Source: an uncultured Bacteroides sp. (GTDB lineage Bacteria; Bacteroidota; Bacteroidia; Bacteroidales; Bacteroidaceae). From it: a stretch of 64,000 nucleotides of DNA. This document shows, piece by piece, positions 61,913 to 64,000 of the stretch. Every line of letters begins with the position of its first letter. Position 1 is the first letter of the stretch. The notes under the pieces are model-generated. The model did no database searches. It was not told where the DNA came from and saw only the letters and a program-made list of their open reading frames with translations. A program made the position numbers and the translations under genes. The DNA lies in assembly GCA_944321465.1 (NCBI GenBank), contig CALULL010000017.1:1-64000 (forward strand), in the 5' to 3' direction.

Positions 61913-63565
61913 ATGAACACACTCCGAACCCTTATAGCCGTCTGCTTTGCGGCGGCCTGTGCTTATTCTGTCCAGGCTCAGACCGGTCGGTCTGAGCAGG
62001 TCAAAGACTCGACGTTGAACCGAACGGTCGTAGTAGAACAAGAATACATTCCACACATAACGGATGTACGCAAGATGGATGTCCTGCCTCGTGTGGAACA
62101 GCCTGTTGCGACATCCCGCATGGTTCGGTATGCCGACGAGTTGCGTCCCGTCTCTCGCGTCCCGTCCTCCGCCATGCCTTCTTACAGCGGCAACGAGGAA
62201 CAGCCCGATGCAACCCGTGGATATTTGCAGGCAGGATATGGCAATCGCGGAAATGTGGAAGCCTTGGCCAGCTATCTGTTGGATATAAGCAGGAAAGACC
62301 GTCTGCTGTTGCAGGCAGACTTTGGCGGAATGAGCGGCAAACGTCCGCTGCCTGTCGGTGCCTCGGACTGGGAGTCCTACGATTACCGTACGCGTGTCGT
62401 TTTGGGCTACTCCCACGATTTTGCCCGCCTGTCGTTTGATGTGAATGGACGTTTCGGCTTGAGCAACTTCAACTATCGCCCCACGTGGTATAACGGCAAA
62501 CAGCAATTCCTGTCAGGTGGCGGGGAGGTTGGTGTCCGTTCTACGGACGCTTCACTGCCTCTTCAGTATTGTATACGGACAGGTTTCGATTATTATCAGC
62601 GTCAGAACGACCTGTTGCACCACGACGTGCAACAGGGAAAGGTGCATACTGTGGGCGAAGTCAGTGGAGCCATGAACGACTTGCATTCGGTAGCAATCGG
62701 CTTTCGAATGGACAATTTCTTCTTTCAGAACGTTCCCTTTAAGTCCCATACGACATTGGGGCTGTCCCCTCATTTCGACTTCAGCGGTGAAAACTGGCAC
62801 TTGAGGGCCGGGGCTAACGTAGACATGGCCTTCGGGTATGGCAAACGTTTCTACGTTTCGCCCGATGTGGAAGGACGGTACACTTTTGCCGGGAGGTACG
62901 TTGCTTATGTGCGTGCCGAAGGTGGGAGGCACACGGCTGATTTCTCTCGTCTGGAGGAACTCAACCCTTATGCGCAACTGGACACTCAGCCCTTCCATAC
63001 TTATGAACAGTTGAATGCCTCTGTTGGCTTGAAAGCTGCTCCAGTAGACGGCCTTTGGCTGCATTTCTTTGGTGGCTATCAGCGGCTGAGGGATGACATA
63101 GAGGCCGTTGCCTCTACTCTTTCGGGCACTTACCATTACGACTGGGTGAGTTTTATGCAAGGTGATACGCAGAATGCTTATGCTGGTTTCGCCTTACGCT
63201 ACGACTACAGGCGGCTTTTTGCTTTTGGTGGAGATGTCACTTATCGTCATTGGGATGCAGATGAGGCCTCCTGCGACCCGATGCTGTACTATAAGCCGAT
63301 GGTCGAAGGCAATGCCTGCCTAGAAGTCTATCCCCTGTCGGCATTGCAGGTAAGGGTAGGCTTCCGTGGAGTGAAGCGTGAGAAAGTGGGCTTCGTCCAA
63401 GTCGACCCTGTGTGCGACCTTTATGCTGAATTGGCTTACGAGTTGCCCTTTCGCCTTACAATCTATGCCAAGGGGGATAATTTAATAAACCGTTGTTATC
63501 AGTACTATTGTGCCTACGAGGCGCAAGGCGTTGCTCTCTTGGGGGGCTTGTCTTTTCGCTTTTGA
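61913..63565 (+). CDS. Outer-membrane beta-barrel protein without a plug domain
   Basis: A 550-residue exported protein. The signal peptide is MNTLRTLIAVCFAAACAYSVQAQ. A short linker (about 25-100) follows, and then about twenty alternating strands with aromatic edges (for example LLQADFGGMSG, RLSFDVNGRFGLSNFNYRP, YVAYVRAEGGRH). The chain ends GGLSFRF with the terminal Phe expected of an outer-membrane barrel. There is no TonB box and no plug domain, so it is TonB-receptor-like only in its barrel. It starts 52 bases after the TPR gene. Confidence 0.8.
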   Translation: MNTLRTLIAVCFAAACAYSVQAQTGRSEQVKDSTLNRTVVVEQEYIPHITDVRKMDVLPRVEQPVATSRMVRYADELRPVSRVPSSAMPSYSGNEEQPDATRGYLQAGYGNRGNVEALASYLLDISRKDRLLLQADFGGMSGKRPLPVGASDWESYDYRTRVVLGYSHDFARLSFDVNGRFGLSNFNYRPTWYNGKQQFLSGGGEVGVRSTDASLPLQYCIRTGFDYYQRQNDLLHHDVQQGKVHTVGEVSGAMNDLHSVAIGFRMDNFFFQNVPFKSHTTLGLSPHFDFSGENWHLRAGANVDMAFGYGKRFYVSPDVEGRYTFAGRYVAYVRAEGGRHTADFSRLEELNPYAQLDTQPFHTYEQLNASVGLKAAPVDGLWLHFFGGYQRLRDDIEAVASTLSGTYHYDWVSFMQGDTQNAYAGFALRYDYRRLFAFGGDVTYRHWDADEASCDPMLYYKPMVEGNACLEVYPLSALQVRVGFRGVKREKVGFVQVDPVCDLYAELAYELPFRLTIYAKGDNLINRCYQYYCAYEAQGVALLGGLSFRF

Positions 63566-63578
63566 GAGCGGAGGAAGT

Positions 63579-64000
63579 TCATTTGTTTAAGGCACCGCAG
63601 TAAGGGCAGATGCCTTTCTCCGTCAGTCTCTCCCCGCACCTCCCGCAGCGGTAGCGCGAAGAGCGCAACGAAGTGCGTACACGCTTCACGAAGAGCCAGA
63701 CAAAGGCTGCCAAGAAGGCGTACCCTATATAAAAAGAGGTGGTAAGGATGAAGAAAAAGTAGCAGAAAATGCAAGCCGAGGCAAGCCCCAACAGGTAGGT
63801 TATGGCCGGGATAGGGGATAGTTGGCGGAATAGTTCGTCAAGTGCAGCCAGCAGCACTATTATGAACAACCAAATGCTAAGGAGGAACACCGAGAGAACA
63901 AAAGGTACTTTGAACGGGGACAGCGTGGGATTGAAGTAAAAGTGCTGCCAGGTGTCTGGTACGAAGACTTGCATCGTTTCGTAGATGGTGGCACTGAAAG
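63579..64000 (-). CDS. Membrane protein with C-terminal zinc ribbon (5' end beyond window)
   Basis: The frame is open to the right edge: in-window residues include FSATIYETMQVF before the first Met (63974), so the true start may lie outside. Three or more hydrophobic spans follow (VPFVLSVFLLSIWLFIIVLL, ITYLLGLASACIFCYFFF, IGYAFLAAFVWLFV). The C-terminus has a zinc ribbon, CGRCGERLTEKGICPYCGAL. Members of this general type are membrane proteins of unknown role. The gene is convergent with the barrel gene (13-base gap). Confidence 0.7.
   Translation of the reverse strand, partial: FSATIYETMQVFVPDTWQHFYFNPTLSPFKVPFVLSVFLLSIWLFIIVLLAALDELFRQLSPIPAITYLLGLASACIFCYFFFILTTSFYIGYAFLAAFVWLFVKRVRTSLRSSRYRCGRCGERLTEKGICPYCGALNK

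Noticed and set aside
58675..61920. 1081-residue open frame on the minus strand
   Set aside because: It is the shadow of the TPR gene on the plus strand, which has a signal peptide and clear TPR repeats. High GC creates long antisense frames here.

Overview
This is a chromosomal segment from a high-GC member of the Bacteroidales, most likely Bacteroidaceae. Evidence: promoters of the Bacteroidetes type (TAnnTTTG near -7) sit in front of many genes, and clear Shine-Dalgarno sequences are largely absent. The gene content is typical of the group: dgt/dut/TPR/DUF4292/EnvC block, glycine-lipid acyltransferases, thrA followed by an apgM-like gene, a NagZ-beta-lactamase fusion, DUF5106 and BACON-like lipoproteins. 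I cannot name the species.

Layout. 1-800: remnants of two insertion sequences (IS1380-like and ISAon1-like) around a 185-bp inverted-repeat-bounded segment. 874-990: tRNA-Lys and its terminator. 1.0-6.4 kb (minus): marC, a HAD phosphatase, a coiled-coil lipoprotein, rsmI, a PerM/AI-2E-type transporter and tdk. 6.6-8.7 kb (plus): a ThiE/TenI-like protein and a FucP-type sugar symporter. 8.6-18.4 kb (minus): a 5'-nucleotidase, a DUF4010/MgtC protein, a CYTH protein, a small membrane protein, two tandem paralogous secreted proteins, a TPR-HTH membrane regulator and a three-repeat BACON-like lipoprotein. 18.9-26.5 kb: glycine-lipid genes, dgt (minus), dut, TPR lipoprotein-export-type block, DUF4292 and EnvC. 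26.5-38.6 kb: an outer-membrane barrel, an acyl-CoA synthetase, an M16 peptidase, prfB, and a PPIase-MATE-hybrid kinase operon. 39.4-43.9 kb: thrA-apgM and MscS. 44.3-49.8 kb (minus): a split 5'-nucleotidase plus NagZ operon and an orphan Vsr endonuclease. 50.1-55.4 kb (plus): rplS, frr, rsgA, metA and a U32 peptidase/tRNA- or rRNA-hydroxylation protein. 55.4-64 kb: ComF, a lipocalin-like lipoprotein, then a DUF5106-Nudix-TPR-outer membrane barrel cluster and a partial zinc-ribbon membrane protein.

The most striking signal is not a gene. Twelve intergenic arrays, each 82 bp long, hold exactly four copies of a near-palindromic 16-bp unit (ideal core GGGCAC-AGGT-GTGCCC or its reverse complement) on an exact 22-bp pitch. 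All twelve have the G-rich spacer on the same strand, and all lie directly 5' of a minus-strand gene, mostly one for an exported or envelope protein. Some arrays lie between the predicted promoter and the gene, others upstream of the promoter just past the previous stop codon. The fixed four-copy, two-helical-turn geometry suggests either a cooperative protein-binding platform or a chain of four RNA hairpins. I do not know of a published description of it.
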